A stretch of 64,000 nucleotides of DNA from Hibiscus mutabilis. Lineage: Eukaryota > Streptophyta > Magnoliopsida > Malvales > Malvaceae. Every line of letters begins with the position of its first letter. The stretch's first letter is position 1. The stretch spans positions 58,253,316 to 58,317,315 of the forward strand of contig CM033725.1 of NCBI GenBank assembly GCA_019671005.1, read 5' to 3'. Below are positions 10,208-21,760 of this stretch, piece after piece. The notes under the pieces were generated by a model. It was given only the letters and a program-made list of their open reading frames with translations. It was not told the origin of the DNA and did not search any database. The position numbers and the translations under genes were made by a program.

Positions 10208-13200
10208 CTAGTTCTTGGAATCGGCCGTATCCCTGAGACCGAGCTTCGAGAGAACGAAACAGTAGGAATCCCAGTCGGTTCTTCGGAGATACTTCAACAG
10301 CTTCTTCCTCTTCTGCACCATTGCTTGAAGACCTTTTCTTGAGTGCTTATCCTATACAAGAATGCTTCATTATAATGACATCTCATTATACAATGTTATC
10401 TTCTACTTCGACAAAAGCAAAAGTTCCGATGGAATTATGAAAAAACAGTAGGTATCAGCTTCAGATGAACAAATTTCTTGCTTTAAGGATGATCGGACTA
10501 GTGCAAGAAAAGTAATACAAATGGAGAGCAAGATGATAAAGAGCATTGCAGTTCTATGCCATCTCCATGCTAAATATCAATAGTTCAACTAGCACATTTT
10601 AAACCATGTATTAGATATCTCCAAACACAAGAATGTAAAAGAAACTCGACAAAGTCGACCATTTATTATTTCGAGAATATGGTAAGCACTTATGGAAAAC
10701 ATTGATAGAAACAGAAATATATTTGTATTTATCTTTTGCTCCTTTCTCTAAAAGTAACTAAAGGACACAAGGGATTTTGATAAAGGATAATCAGATTAGA
10801 GAAGCCATTAACAGCAAAGGATAGAAGTAGCAATCTTCGGAGAAAAAATATAAAAAATTTATTTAGATTAATGTAAACACTTTTTTATCATGTATACTTG
10901 AGAGATCAAGCTTCTTACCCTTTTTTATTTCAACACAAAATATCAAGTTAAAATAATCTACAAACCTACAAGATGCTGATCAATCATCAAAAAAAATCAT
11001 CTTGTGATTTGTTCCAATTTCAACCACAATAGGTGAAGTAAAAAAAATTGCATAAAAAGCACCTAAATATCATTTGTAATGTCACCTTTTTGTGTAGAAA
11101 TGATGATAGATGTTTGATCTTGGTAGTGAGTTGTGCAACTGCAGGAAAACCAGCTAAAGGCATCAATGGCCAGAAAATAAAAGGATCATTAATGATAAGA
11201 GTTTATTGACTTTATCCAATAAGAAAAAGACTTCCAGACTAACAATACTAATATCGAAGTCTTGAATTTGCCGACTCTTGATATTAAAATAACAATAGAA
11301 GTACACACATAATTATCATGTATCTTGCATTCTTTATCCATACTAAAACCAATTATCTGAAAAAATACTAATCAAACATGAAAAACCGTAATAGCACCAA
11401 AGGTTTTTCCCTAGAGAGAATACGAAATGGTACTTATGTACATTAGCATTTCAAAAATTATCTATCTTCTCAGCAATCAGTATCTACACTATGATTCCAA
11501 AAGACTCCTTTTAGAATGTTGGATTTTGCATACCAGGTGATAACATCTTTTTGCGCAGTATATTTACGACAACTTTAGTTTCAATTTTATCTTATTATCC
11601 ATCATTTAATATCACAATGGGAGAATTTGAGATACAATAAACAATAGCCTTTCTACCTTAGAAAATAGTACATACAAAGTAGCAATAAGCATGCAAGTGA
11701 AAGGTGAAGGTTATATAGTCTATGGCACAACTTCATGCCTAAATGGGTAAATACACCACTAAAAGAATTAGCATACTTTACCTTGAACACGTGCAGATCC
11801 ACAATCTGATTCTGACATCTTAAATTCATCTCTAACTTTTGCAAGCTCGATTTTCATTTTTTCACCAGAAGACATGTTATCTGGATGGAAATACTGCAAA
11901 AGCATTATAACAGTGTTAGAGCTTAAATACCCTTGATTTTAATGAAATAAAACTACTAACACAACTCAATAATAGTAATACAGGGATAGGTAAAGGTTGA
12001 CTGATTAAGGTATAGATCTCAGCACTAACTTTTAGACCAATAAGTAAAAAACCGTCTTACTAGTGGCCAGTCACTTCAATCATCCAAATGATAAAAACAA
12101 AAATAAAAGATGTAACGAACAAGAAGCAGGTAACCAGCTTAACTTTTTAAAGTGTATCCACAGAAAAAAGTTTGCATAAAAAATAAAGCAAGCATAAAAT
12201 AGTACCGAGTTTTCATATTTCCAACTCAATCAACGAGAAATGTGCATAGGAAATATGAAATGGTGCATGAGCCAATAAGACCATTAACCAACAAGACTCA
12301 ATTTTTAACTATCAATCAGCAAAGGGGAAAATTTTATACTTGCCTTTTCAACTAAATGCTCCTTTGGAGGGTGCATCATAAACGCTGGAGTTCTACTGAA
12401 AACATCCAATATTTCAACTCTTCGGGCTGAAAGAATAAGAGATCAATATATTATATGATATTATACATGTCATCCTCTGGAACACGGAGTATGACGGACA
12501 TAATCTCTCGGTACTAGTACTATTCAATCCACTGAAATCTCAGATTCCACAGTCCAGAAAAAAGAAAATCTTCAGATAGCTAGAGAATATTACAGTGATT
12601 TTTCCTTCAGAAAGAAACAAGTAGATTTAAGACAATGGACACTTAAACTGAGTTTCCTAGTCATACAAAACTATCTCCTTCACTCAGATTTCAAACCCAA
12701 AAATTACAGGAGTAGAATAGTTTCATTGATTTAATCATATCAAAGATTTTATTTACCATTATAGCTTTTAGTTTGAACACAAACAAATCTGAAAGAAATC
12801 CGAAACACTGCTCGGAAAGTTATTAGTTGCAATGAAACTGTTGCCACAGCCTTCTGGTTTAAAACTAAAAGCACACAATAACTTTCGGTGAAACACCGAA
12901 AATCAACAACATAACCCTTCCATATAGGTTGATTAGTAAAACCAGAGAGGTTTTGGTATGAGTTTTTCTTATCCTTCAAAAAACAGAAAAACCATCTTCA
13001 GAATTAGTGTCTGCTCGTTTAAGATTTTTTGTTCCCATTTCATTACAAATCCCAGATTTCCAGTTTATAACATTCATTCATATCATTGGCAATCAATCCT
13101 AGTAATTGAATACCAAATTCAAGATTTTTTAACCCCATTTCATGAAAAATCCATGAAACAACAAGCTAAAGGCTTTTTTAACCACCTAGTTGTCATTGAA

Positions 13201-14185
13201 TACAAAATTTATGATCTTTTTTTCAACCACCTAGTCCATGAAACAAAGCAAAATACCTTATGAAAAATCATTAAGTCGAAAACATACCCAAGGATTTTTC
13301 CCGTTTTTCAGCATCAGAAATCTTCAAAGTCTGTAAACTCTCTCTTATGTCCACATACAAATTCCCACGATTCCGCGCCTCCACGGCCTCCTTCTCGTCG
13401 ATTTCCCTCAACTTCACCAACCTTTCACTCAACTCCTGCAACGAAAACCATCCTCCCCCTTCCTTCTTCTCCGGCGGCCGCAATTGCTTCAACTTCTCCC
13501 CTAAATCTGCATAATTATACGTCCTAACAAACTCTGTCTTCATCGCAAGCTCTCCTCCCTTGGCTCTATCTTTCATCTCCCTCTCGAAAATGGAAGTCGG
13601 CAGATCGGTCAATGACCCACCGATCACCGGGGAGACCACTTTGTCACCCGAAGGCTGCAAATTTAAAGTACTCTTAAGCTCAGACAAAGACTGAAACGAC
13701 CCTTGTTTTCTCCACACGTTATTCGCCCCAGAATCCGGTGTCAATTGCCACATACTATTCCTTATAGTATCAAACGAAAATTTCCTACCAGAACCAAACC
13801 CATCAGAGCTTCCGTTGGACTCCCCTCGTTCTGCTAAGATGTTTCGTCTGTGTATTTCCTGGAATGAAACACGGGGCTCCGATTGTGAATGTGTACGGGA
13901 GGATTCAGCGGGAGGCGGCACGTCGGAACGCCGGCGGAACTCGCGGAGATTCTTGTAGATTTCATGCAAGGAAGCGGTCGTGGAAACGGGTTTGGAAGTG
14001 AGGTTCTGCCGGTTGGGTCTGGCATTGCCGAAGTACGAAGAGACTGAGGAGGGTTTGTCGGCGGAGTAATCGCCGTTCATGGCGGCGTTTCCGTTGTTCG
14101 GGTCGTTGGAAGAAGTGGAGAAAAGGCGGAGGAGAGATGGGTTGGTGAGGGATCGGTGTCTGGATCTGGCGAGATGGAGTGCCAT
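10208..14185 (-). CDS. Mitochondrial small-subunit ribosomal protein uS15m (nuclear gene)
   Basis: Five exons: 14185-13288, 12426-12344, 11893-11782, 11138-11086 and 10351-10208, giving 429 residues. The C-terminal part (about 328-429) is a complete S15 domain with VAQLTTKIKHLSSFLHKKDK and the 16S-rRNA-binding end LLKYLRRTDWDSY. It should sit in the mitochondrial 30S platform. The start MALHLARSRHRSLTN is Arg/Ser-rich and lacks acidic residues, as a mitochondrial presequence should; an in-frame Met at 14320 exists but adds a less typical leader. Residues about 30-327 are a low-complexity, Arg/Ser/Gly-rich extension absent from bacterial S15 (about 89 residues). Intron 2 uses a GC donor (AAG|GCAAGT); the alternative GT four bases on shifts frame into a stop. 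All other junctions are GT-AG. A plastid role is less likely because plastid S15 is chloroplast-encoded and short. Confidence 0.93.
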
Positions 14186-15464
14186 CGTTATGGGGAGTTG
14201 CAAGAGGGCTGAGTTTAGGGTTTTGATGAGTGACGAAGAGAGTGAGAAGGGGTTTAGGGTTTGGACCGAGCCGGTTCTTTCTTTGCGTAGAAACTTAGAA
14301 GCCAAGTTGGACATCAACAAAGTTGAACCGGTTTTATGGGTTGTGGAGGCAAGTATTTGTTTGAGCTGAGAAAAAAATAAATAAATTAGTTGAGTTGATG
14401 ATTCTTCTATAATACCTTAAATATTATTTGAATTTTTTAAATTTTAATTTAAGTTTTTCGAGTTTTTAATTAATTTTATAAAATATTTATATTATTTTAA
14501 TAATAATTAGTTTTAATTTAAACAATTTTTTATATTTGTATAATAAATACATATATATTTATGTTACAACTAAGTCCAGTAATAATTAAATTTTAATATT
14601 ATGTTACAACAAATAATTAAAGAGAAAAAACGAAACAAAATAAAAGTTAAACTATAAATAAAAAAATTTACATTGCGTTTTTGGACGTGACATAATTAAA
14701 AGTAAAATTTGTTAAATGATGTATAAACATATTTTTAAACATTTAATAAAAGCAGCAGCACAAAACGAATTCAACTTTATCCTCTTCAATCACCTTAACA
14801 TAACTAATTTTGAGATAAAATGTTTGTTGGGATTAAAAATGAGTAATGAGGAAATTAAAACTATTAAACACACAAAATAAACTACAATTAAGAATTGTAT
14901 TTGTCTTTAAAACACCAAAAGACTGACTTATTGTTGAGAAAAAAATTTAATGGGCCAAATTTTAATAAGTCTAAATTATGATCAATCAGTTCCGACATTT
15001 AATATTACTCACGTCGTACGATTAGACCCTGATCACAATTAAAATTGATTTATTTACTAAGTAAAAAATTATTCGCGTAAAAACACCTTTTTCAAATTCT
15101 ACATTAAACATCAATAAATATTATTTATTATTCAATTATTTTGAGTATATATATTATTTTAAAATTTTCATAAGATATAATATAAAATTATAATTTTGTA
15201 ATATAAGCCTCCAATTTTACCAATAACTAATATGCCTCAAATTCAAAAAAATTATTATTTTCCAACAACTCCCGGAATAATAAAATTGATAGATTAACGA
15301 AATTTAACGATTCATTGTGACAATAGAGTTTATGTTTAATCTTACGTCTGAAGCGCTCTTTGTAAAAATATATCTACTTTATTAGTTGACCAATAAACAC
15401 GATGTTCTTGAATTGTTTTGCCAATTGTGTAAATTATGATATATATCACACAAATACCACAAAT

Positions 15465-16570
15465 GATAAAATAGTTAAATCAATTTTACTCTGTGACTTA
15501 TTTTTGTCGCTCAACTTTTAAAATGCTAAATTTTAGCATTGAACTTTAAATATTGATCTATTTTAATTACTTTAACGTTAAATTTATAATATTGTTATGA
15601 CGTGGAAACAAAAAATAATATTCTAATACACATTATTAAATAAAATAAAAAACAAATATGCATCCTCCTCCTAAACGTTTCTTCTCCTTAAACAGAACGG
15701 AGTGTGAAGCCCTTTTATTGCCGTTGCTTTTCAACCGACACCACCGTTGTTGCTTTGGCTCTTCTTGTCGAACAGGAACCGCCAAAGCTTCCCCTTTCTC
15801 TCTATCCATTTGGATTTTTCATAAAATAACCCAAATATCTTGAAAACGAAACCCAATCGGAAGTAAGAACCTTCTTTGATTTCTCGTTCTCGCCGTCAGA
15901 TCAACGTCGAAATGAGTTATGTTGCTCCTTGCTGCCCAGGCTTCACCTTCACCGTTCAGATCGTCCATTGGGAGCTCCAGTCGCCAAGAACCGCAATAGC
16001 CGAGAGTGGGTGAGTTCTTTCTATTTTTTTCTTTTTTTTTTTGAGTTTCTGAATTCGTTTGGCTTTGCTCTGATTTTTTTCTTTCTTTTCTTTTTAATAT
16101 GTAATGACTGGGGGGGGGGGTTGATATGGGGGTTTGGATGAAAACCAGTAAGGGCGAGGCTCGATTTAGGGTCCCTTGATGACTGGTGGTTCCGATTGGG
16201 TGATGAGGAGTTGGGTCGATGGTTTTCTGAACCGCGATGGTAAGTTGTGGTTGGATTTCGTTTGGTTGAGGTTGAGGGTGACGGTGACGGTGAAGGAGTG
16301 ATGGAGAGTGGTTTAGATAATGATGTTCGTGTGTTTGAGGAATGAGTTAAATTTTGATTTTTTTTATTAATTTAAATATTTTTATTTTAATGATGTGCAT
16401 TAAAATTTACTTTTTTTATTTTTACGTCATAACAATATTAGAGATTTAACGGTAGAATGACTAGAAAAAGTCAATGTTTAAAATTCAGTACTAAAATTAA
16501 ATATTTTGAAAATTAAGTGACCAAAATAAGTCACAAAATAAAATTAAGTGATGATTTAAGTATTTTACCT
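15465..16570. mobile_element. Mutator-type element with gene-like interior (possible Pack-MULE)
   Basis: The left arm (GATAAAATAGTTAAATCA) and the reverse complement of the right arm (GGTAAAATACTTAAATCA) match over about 180-200 bp, including GTGACTTATTTT and AATATTGTTATGACGT in both. Flanks ATACCACAAAT (left) and ATACCACAAT (right) are a near-perfect target duplication of 9-11 bp. The interior (15660-16330) is more GC-rich than its surroundings and contains open stretches ending at splice-donor-like sites, for example GAGAGTG followed by GGTGAGTTC near 16005. That looks like captured exon sequence, but I do not recognise the source. No transposase is present. Confidence 0.7.
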
Positions 16571-17188
16571 ATACCACAATGACAAAGCTATGGTTTTAAT
16601 GGATATGTTCACATAGCCGTAAAAATCTCAGTTCTGCAATAACTTTAGAGAACTATGTTTCAATAATATCATTAAAACGACCCTACTTTTATTTTACTCT
16701 CACATATGTGATTTGTGTTATTCGATTCACCGAAATACATGATAAACATTGAAACATAGAATTTTCCAAAAAGAAGTTCAAAATCAACTTTAAAATAATG
16801 TTTATATTTTTTTAAACCGTGACGATATAATATATTAATATTGAGAAACAGTATTTTATGCACTCACAATAAAAGCTTATTTTACAAAATAGATTTAATT
16901 TAAAATTTAAGAGTTTAATTTAAGGTTTATGAGATTATAATTTAAAGTTTAAGTTTCTTGTTATTATTTCATAATGATATGAGTTTGAGCAGCCTATCTT
17001 ATGGTGTGTATACCTTATTTAATGTTAGGATTAAAATATATAATATGTTATAATCACGCTAAAAAATAAAAATATATATAATTGTTATTGTACCATATAA
17101 TTAAAAAAGAAAATATAATAATAATATATAAAAAATATTTTGATACACATAACTTTAAAACCAAGCATCTATTCTTTTCTTCTTTCGA

Positions 17189-17198
17189 TATAAATATA
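17189..17198 (+). promoter_or_regulatory. TATA box of the EAR-motif gene
   Basis: TATAAATATA lies 116 bp before the chosen ATG, followed by a pyrimidine-rich leader. A transcript starting about 30 bp downstream would begin after the in-frame ATG at 17209, which supports the ATG at 17305. Confidence 0.55.
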
Positions 17199-17304
17199 CC
17201 TTTTCCTTTTGTTTTTTCTCTTCTTGGCCACCATTTTCTTTCTCCATATTCCTTGCTTTAATCTTCCATTTTTTCCTTTTTGGAAAACTCAACGAAGTTG
17301 GAGT

Positions 17305-20300
17305 ATGAGGGACGATGAGTGGGTCAAACAAGCTTTGACCGATTCCACGTTGGCGGCAAAGGTCTTACTCAACCTCTTCCGATCAGAGTTTCCGCCGCTG
17401 CGGTCAGGCAGCGCCACATCCCAAGCTTTACAACTCGAGTGGAGCGTCCGTCAACGCCGGTCTAAGCAATCTCTTAAGAAGAAAGCCGAACCGACACGTG
17501 CCAGCCCAAACACGCCGCTTTCTTGGAGCGGTGGTTTGTCTGTTAGCGGAAGCGGTAGTGGAGACGGCTCCGAGGAGTCTAGCCGTCCTCCTTTGAAGCC
17601 TGTTGACAACGCTAGATCTAAGGTTCGCATCTCTCTATTTTTTTTCTTTCTTTTTTTGGACTCGGTGACTCGTGTTATTGACTCTGGTTTTCAGTTCAGT
17701 AGTTTCTCTTATTGTTGCCGTAATTTGGATTTTTTACGTCATTCTAACTCAGATCAATCATCGTTTCCGGCCACCGGACCGGTATTTCCCGGCCTTTTCT
17801 TTTTAAAAACAATTTTCGTTTATTCTTCGAAGTGAATTTCCGGCGACTTCCGTTCGACGCATAGATTCACTTTTTGTCTTTTCATCATTCTCACAATGCT
17901 CCCCGCGTCGTATCCACTTCTCAAAAAGTCTAAAACGTCCTTCCCTCCCTGGACATTTTGGTCATTATGGTATTTTTCGGTGATTAGAGTATTATATTTC
18001 CACTATGTTTAGCTTTAATAACATTTTAAATCAAACTGTGTTTAGATTTATATCAGAGATTTTCTTTTAGACATCTCTTGTAAGCCAATACTCAACGTCG
18101 AAATGACGAAATTAGCCTTAACAACCGAAACGATTACTCGATTATTAGTTTCCGGGGGGCAACATAGTCAAAAGAGAAAACACAATGGGCACGGGTGGCG
18201 TATTGTCGTGGCAAAATAAAATAGGGTTTTGCGTGTAGTTTAGGGTTGGTTAATGTTAGTGGCTTTCAGCTATATATACTTCAAAAAATGCTCTCTGTTT
18301 GGCTTTTTTTATCGGTGAAATGATTCAATTGAGTCGACTTAAAAATATTTAAGTTTGTTGAGTTACAATATTTATTTTATAATATAAATTGTTTTTTAAA
18401 AAAAATTAGTTAAGTTTCAAATTAATATATTATTAGTTTCAAATTAAAGTTTGATTAATGATAATAGTATGTGATATACATTTATATTATATATATATAA
18501 TATATACATATGCTATAAATTAAAGTTATAAAATAAGACTCGAATAATTTAATTTTTTTAATAATTAGAATAACATTTAAATGGGTCTCATTTTATAGCT
18601 TCAACTTTTTCATGGCATTTCCCAATCAAATTGAGTCAAAAATATTTCTTTAGAAGGTGGAGAGGTATGATTCAGTGCGCTCTCAACTAGGAACTTTTCT
18701 CTTCGATCCGATGTGTCTTTATAGCATATCATTGGATTCACACGACGGCTTTTATACGGAAAACCAAGACCCCTTTTTGATTGGGCAGTGATATGTAAGA
18801 GTGAACAGCCTGTCGTAGAGAAAGAAAAGGTATACCCCTGGCCCTGGGTGGTGGCATACAAAAATGGAGGCAAATACTATATTTAGGTGGAAATCCGTGG
18901 ATTAAGTGGGGACCACTTTTGCCACCAAATTTATGGCATAAGATCTGACATGTTGTGTGTTTGTTGGTTCGTTGGTTGGTTATTAGTTTGTTCTACCAAA
19001 CCCTAAATATCACTTCCTTTCTTGGGAAACTCGGTGTTGCATTTTGCTATGCGACGTCGTTTTCTGACTGATGTTCATGTATTATACTCTTCTCTCCCAC
19101 TAAAATTGTTTGTGTATATTGACATTTTTTTGTCAATTTTTTTGAACTTTAACTGTTATTTTTAAATAACTTAATTAATTAAAATTTATAAAAATATATA
19201 TTTAAAAACTGCTCGATTGAAGGTTTTTGAAATTATTTTTATATATATATTTATTCGTAATAAATTTTAAATAATAAGAAGTTAAAAAAAATTAAACAAA
19301 CAAATATTAATATGGGACAGTTTTAGTGGGGCATAAAAAATAAATAAATCTCGGTTTTAGCTCATGCTCTTCTCAAAGTTTAGTCATGAAATCTATAAGC
19401 TAAATTCTACTATTACTCTTGTATTCTTGTATTATGTGTAAGTCGTAGATTTAAACTTTAATCTTTAATTTGATAATTTTAAATTTTGTAATTTTACTAT
19501 ATTATGCGAGTCATGACTAAAATTTCAAAATTCGACTAAAACTGTTTAAATTAGAATGCACGTGTTAAATTTATAACTTTTATATCTAGTTAGGAACACT
19601 AATGATGAAATTTTACAATATAATAATTATGTTAGCAAGGAGCATGATTATTGACTACCACATTCCCTCCGAACGTTTTTTATTCAGGTTGCGACGACAA
19701 ACGAGATAACTCCTCCCAAGCGGTCCAGGAGGAAAAAGGTAAGACTTTTTGACCATTTGTGTATTTTTCATACATGGAATAGGGTTGCCTATATTATGCA
19801 GTTATGTATAATATTGTAACCCTCTTTTCCATGAACTGCAATTGACCGTATAATTAGAGATTAACGCAATATTTTATATTAAGAATGAGAATTTTTATAA
19901 TTAATAAAATTATATGAGAAGAATTCGATATTAGACTATGATACAAAATATAAAGAAAATTTTTAAAATATTTGCGACTTCCTCCTAACACCTTTCTGTC
20001 TATCCCTTGCGCATAATGAGTGCTTTCTCTATATTGAAATCGCCACATTTAGCGTTGTTGATGTTTCCGTTGATGGCAATGGTGTTGGAGTCCATGATTG
20101 TATCATACTGGTGGCTTGAAAATGTTTAATGTATTTAATCTTAGTAGCTGAACTTTTCTTCATCCACATTAATCCTCAACCTTGAATTTTGGTCCATTTT
20201 TAGTCCTTTCCATGGTGTGGTATTATAAGAGTGTGTCAAATGGCACAATATCAGAGTACCACGTCATCAAAAGGACTAAAAAAATATGATCAAGTTTAAG

Positions 20301-21060
20301 GATTGATAGCTGTTTTGTCCATAAAATGAAACATATTCTCTTGGATTTGGGATTTTATTTTTTTTGTTCTGTCGGGTTCCATTGTTATATTTATTTCTGG
20401 CAGTGGCTTAATTTCTCTGGTTGTATGCAGACATTAGCGGAACTTAAAGAGGAGATAAGTTCACACTTGAAGGAAAACAAGAGTTTGAAGAATGTATGAT
20501 CTTTAACTTCTTATGACAGTTCTCTCTGCCCCCATTTATATAATCCCAATACTTGTATCTGCAATGTTTCTTTCTTTCTTTTGAAATGTTATCCACTATG
20601 CTCATTGAGCAGGAATTGGCAGTGGTGAAGCTCAAATGCGAGAACGTCAGAACCGAAAATGAAACGTTGAGCAGAAAGCTCGAATCCGAGAAAGATCGAG
20701 CCATGAAAGAAACCTCCAAGAGAATGAAGGTGAAAGAGTTATCTCCTCCTTTTCTACTAGCACACATTTCTACATGTGCTTCCAAGTATCATACTCTCAT
20801 TTCTCTCCACTCTGCAGTTCGATTATCAGTCGCATTCGCTCCCGGCAACGACAACAGCTATCGAACCGAACAATGCAATTTCAGAGGTACCCCTGCAAAC
20901 AGAAGCAACCCGTTGTACAAGCGTGCTGCGCAAAGAAAACGAACCGCATACACCTAATGGATGTTCCGAAGGACAAGGTATGGCAATGGCAAGTTGCAAC
21001 GAAACATCTTTTGCGCTGCCGGATCTCAATCTTCCGGTCGAGGATTGTTCGGGTTTTTGA
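17305..21060 (+). CDS. Small nuclear coiled-coil protein with C-terminal EAR (DLNLP) motif
   Basis: Five exons: 17305-17622, 19688-19738, 20431-20493, 20613-20729 and 20818-21060, all in phase 0, giving 263 residues. Residues 1-106 start MRDDEWVKQALTDSTLAAKV and are Ser/Gly-rich towards the end. Exon 2 supplies a basic nuclear-localisation-like block, PPKRSRRKK. Exons 3 and 4 (124-183) are heptad-like and charged, a probable coiled coil. The last residues read LPDLNLPVED, matching the DLNxxP and LxLxL forms of the EAR repression motif, which recruits TOPLESS co-repressors. No DNA-binding domain is visible. I do not recognise a named gene. From memory a similar uncharacterised protein lies beside the S15 gene in Arabidopsis (AT1G15800/AT1G80610 region). 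Function as a repressor or adaptor is inference. Confidence 0.85.
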
Positions 21061-21464
21061 AGTTTGTTAATGGAAATAGGCGAGAAGATCCCATTTTTCC
21101 CCCCAAAAGATTAAGTAGCTAAAGCATTAACATAATAGAGTCTAAGGGTTGTAAGTAGTAAAAAGTTAATTAATTCCTTGGTGTGGTAGGAGGGGGAGTG
21201 TAGAAAATAGATTGAAAAATTTCTTTGTATTTGCAGGTTTTCAACTTTTGTCTGCAATTCTTTGGGGCTAACCCTCGAGGAAATATGTCTTTTAACTGAT
21301 AATGAATTAATTAATTGTGATTATTGTTTAGATTATTGCATATATATATTTTTTAAAATGAGTACGTCAGTTTTATTAATAAAGAAAAATTTAATATAAA
21401 AGTTTACGATGCAAGTAAACAAACATGATTAAGATATAATTCTAAAAATACAAAAATTAACGTC

Positions 21465-21760
21465 TCTAGATCATAAACATGATCAAAAGACTCGAAACAA
21501 AATAGATACAAATCATCACCAACGTTTGACGATGAAGGTAAAAAAATATCAACAAACAACATTAAAAATTACATATTGCAGAATTTGGGGTACGTTGACA
21601 ACATGTTTATTACCACAAATTCAATCGCGAACAAGAGCGGTAATTAAATTTGCATCAAGATCTAGTTCGAAGGTCTAGAACAGAAAGATCAACAGGATAA
21701 TTAAAAGAACGACATCTTAATCAGTCGTGATAAGGTCAAATCTCACCTTAATAAAAAATA
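21465..21760 (+). repeat. Dispersed repeat, copy 1 (partner at 54565-54885)
   Basis: Shares with 54565-54885 an ordered series of words: GACGATGAAGGTAAAA, ACGTTGACAACA, TTATTACCACAA, AGTTCGAAGGTC, AGAAAGATCAA and ATCAGTCGTG. A shorter, more worn relative lies at about 22515-22610 (CGATAAAAAATAAGCACCAT, then CCGTTGACAA). There is no open frame or terminal repeat, and the source element is not recognised. Confidence 0.7.

Noticed and set aside
14186..14320. In-frame upstream Met giving a 45-residue longer uS15m
   Set aside because: The downstream Met begins a typical Arg/Ser-rich presequence (MALHLARSRHRS). The upstream part looks like read-through of the 5' UTR, though transcripts would be needed to exclude it.
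17209..17304. Upstream in-frame ATG of the EAR-motif gene (MFFLFLATIFF)
   Set aside because: It lies about 10 bp after the TATA box, probably before transcription starts, and encodes a hydrophobic leader unlike the nuclear features of the rest.
20553..20957. 134-codon frame spanning exon 4 and intron 4 of the EAR-motif gene
   Set aside because: It reads through a good donor (AAG|GTGAAAG) and acceptor (CTCTGCAG|TTC). The spliced version continues to the EAR motif and a sensible stop.
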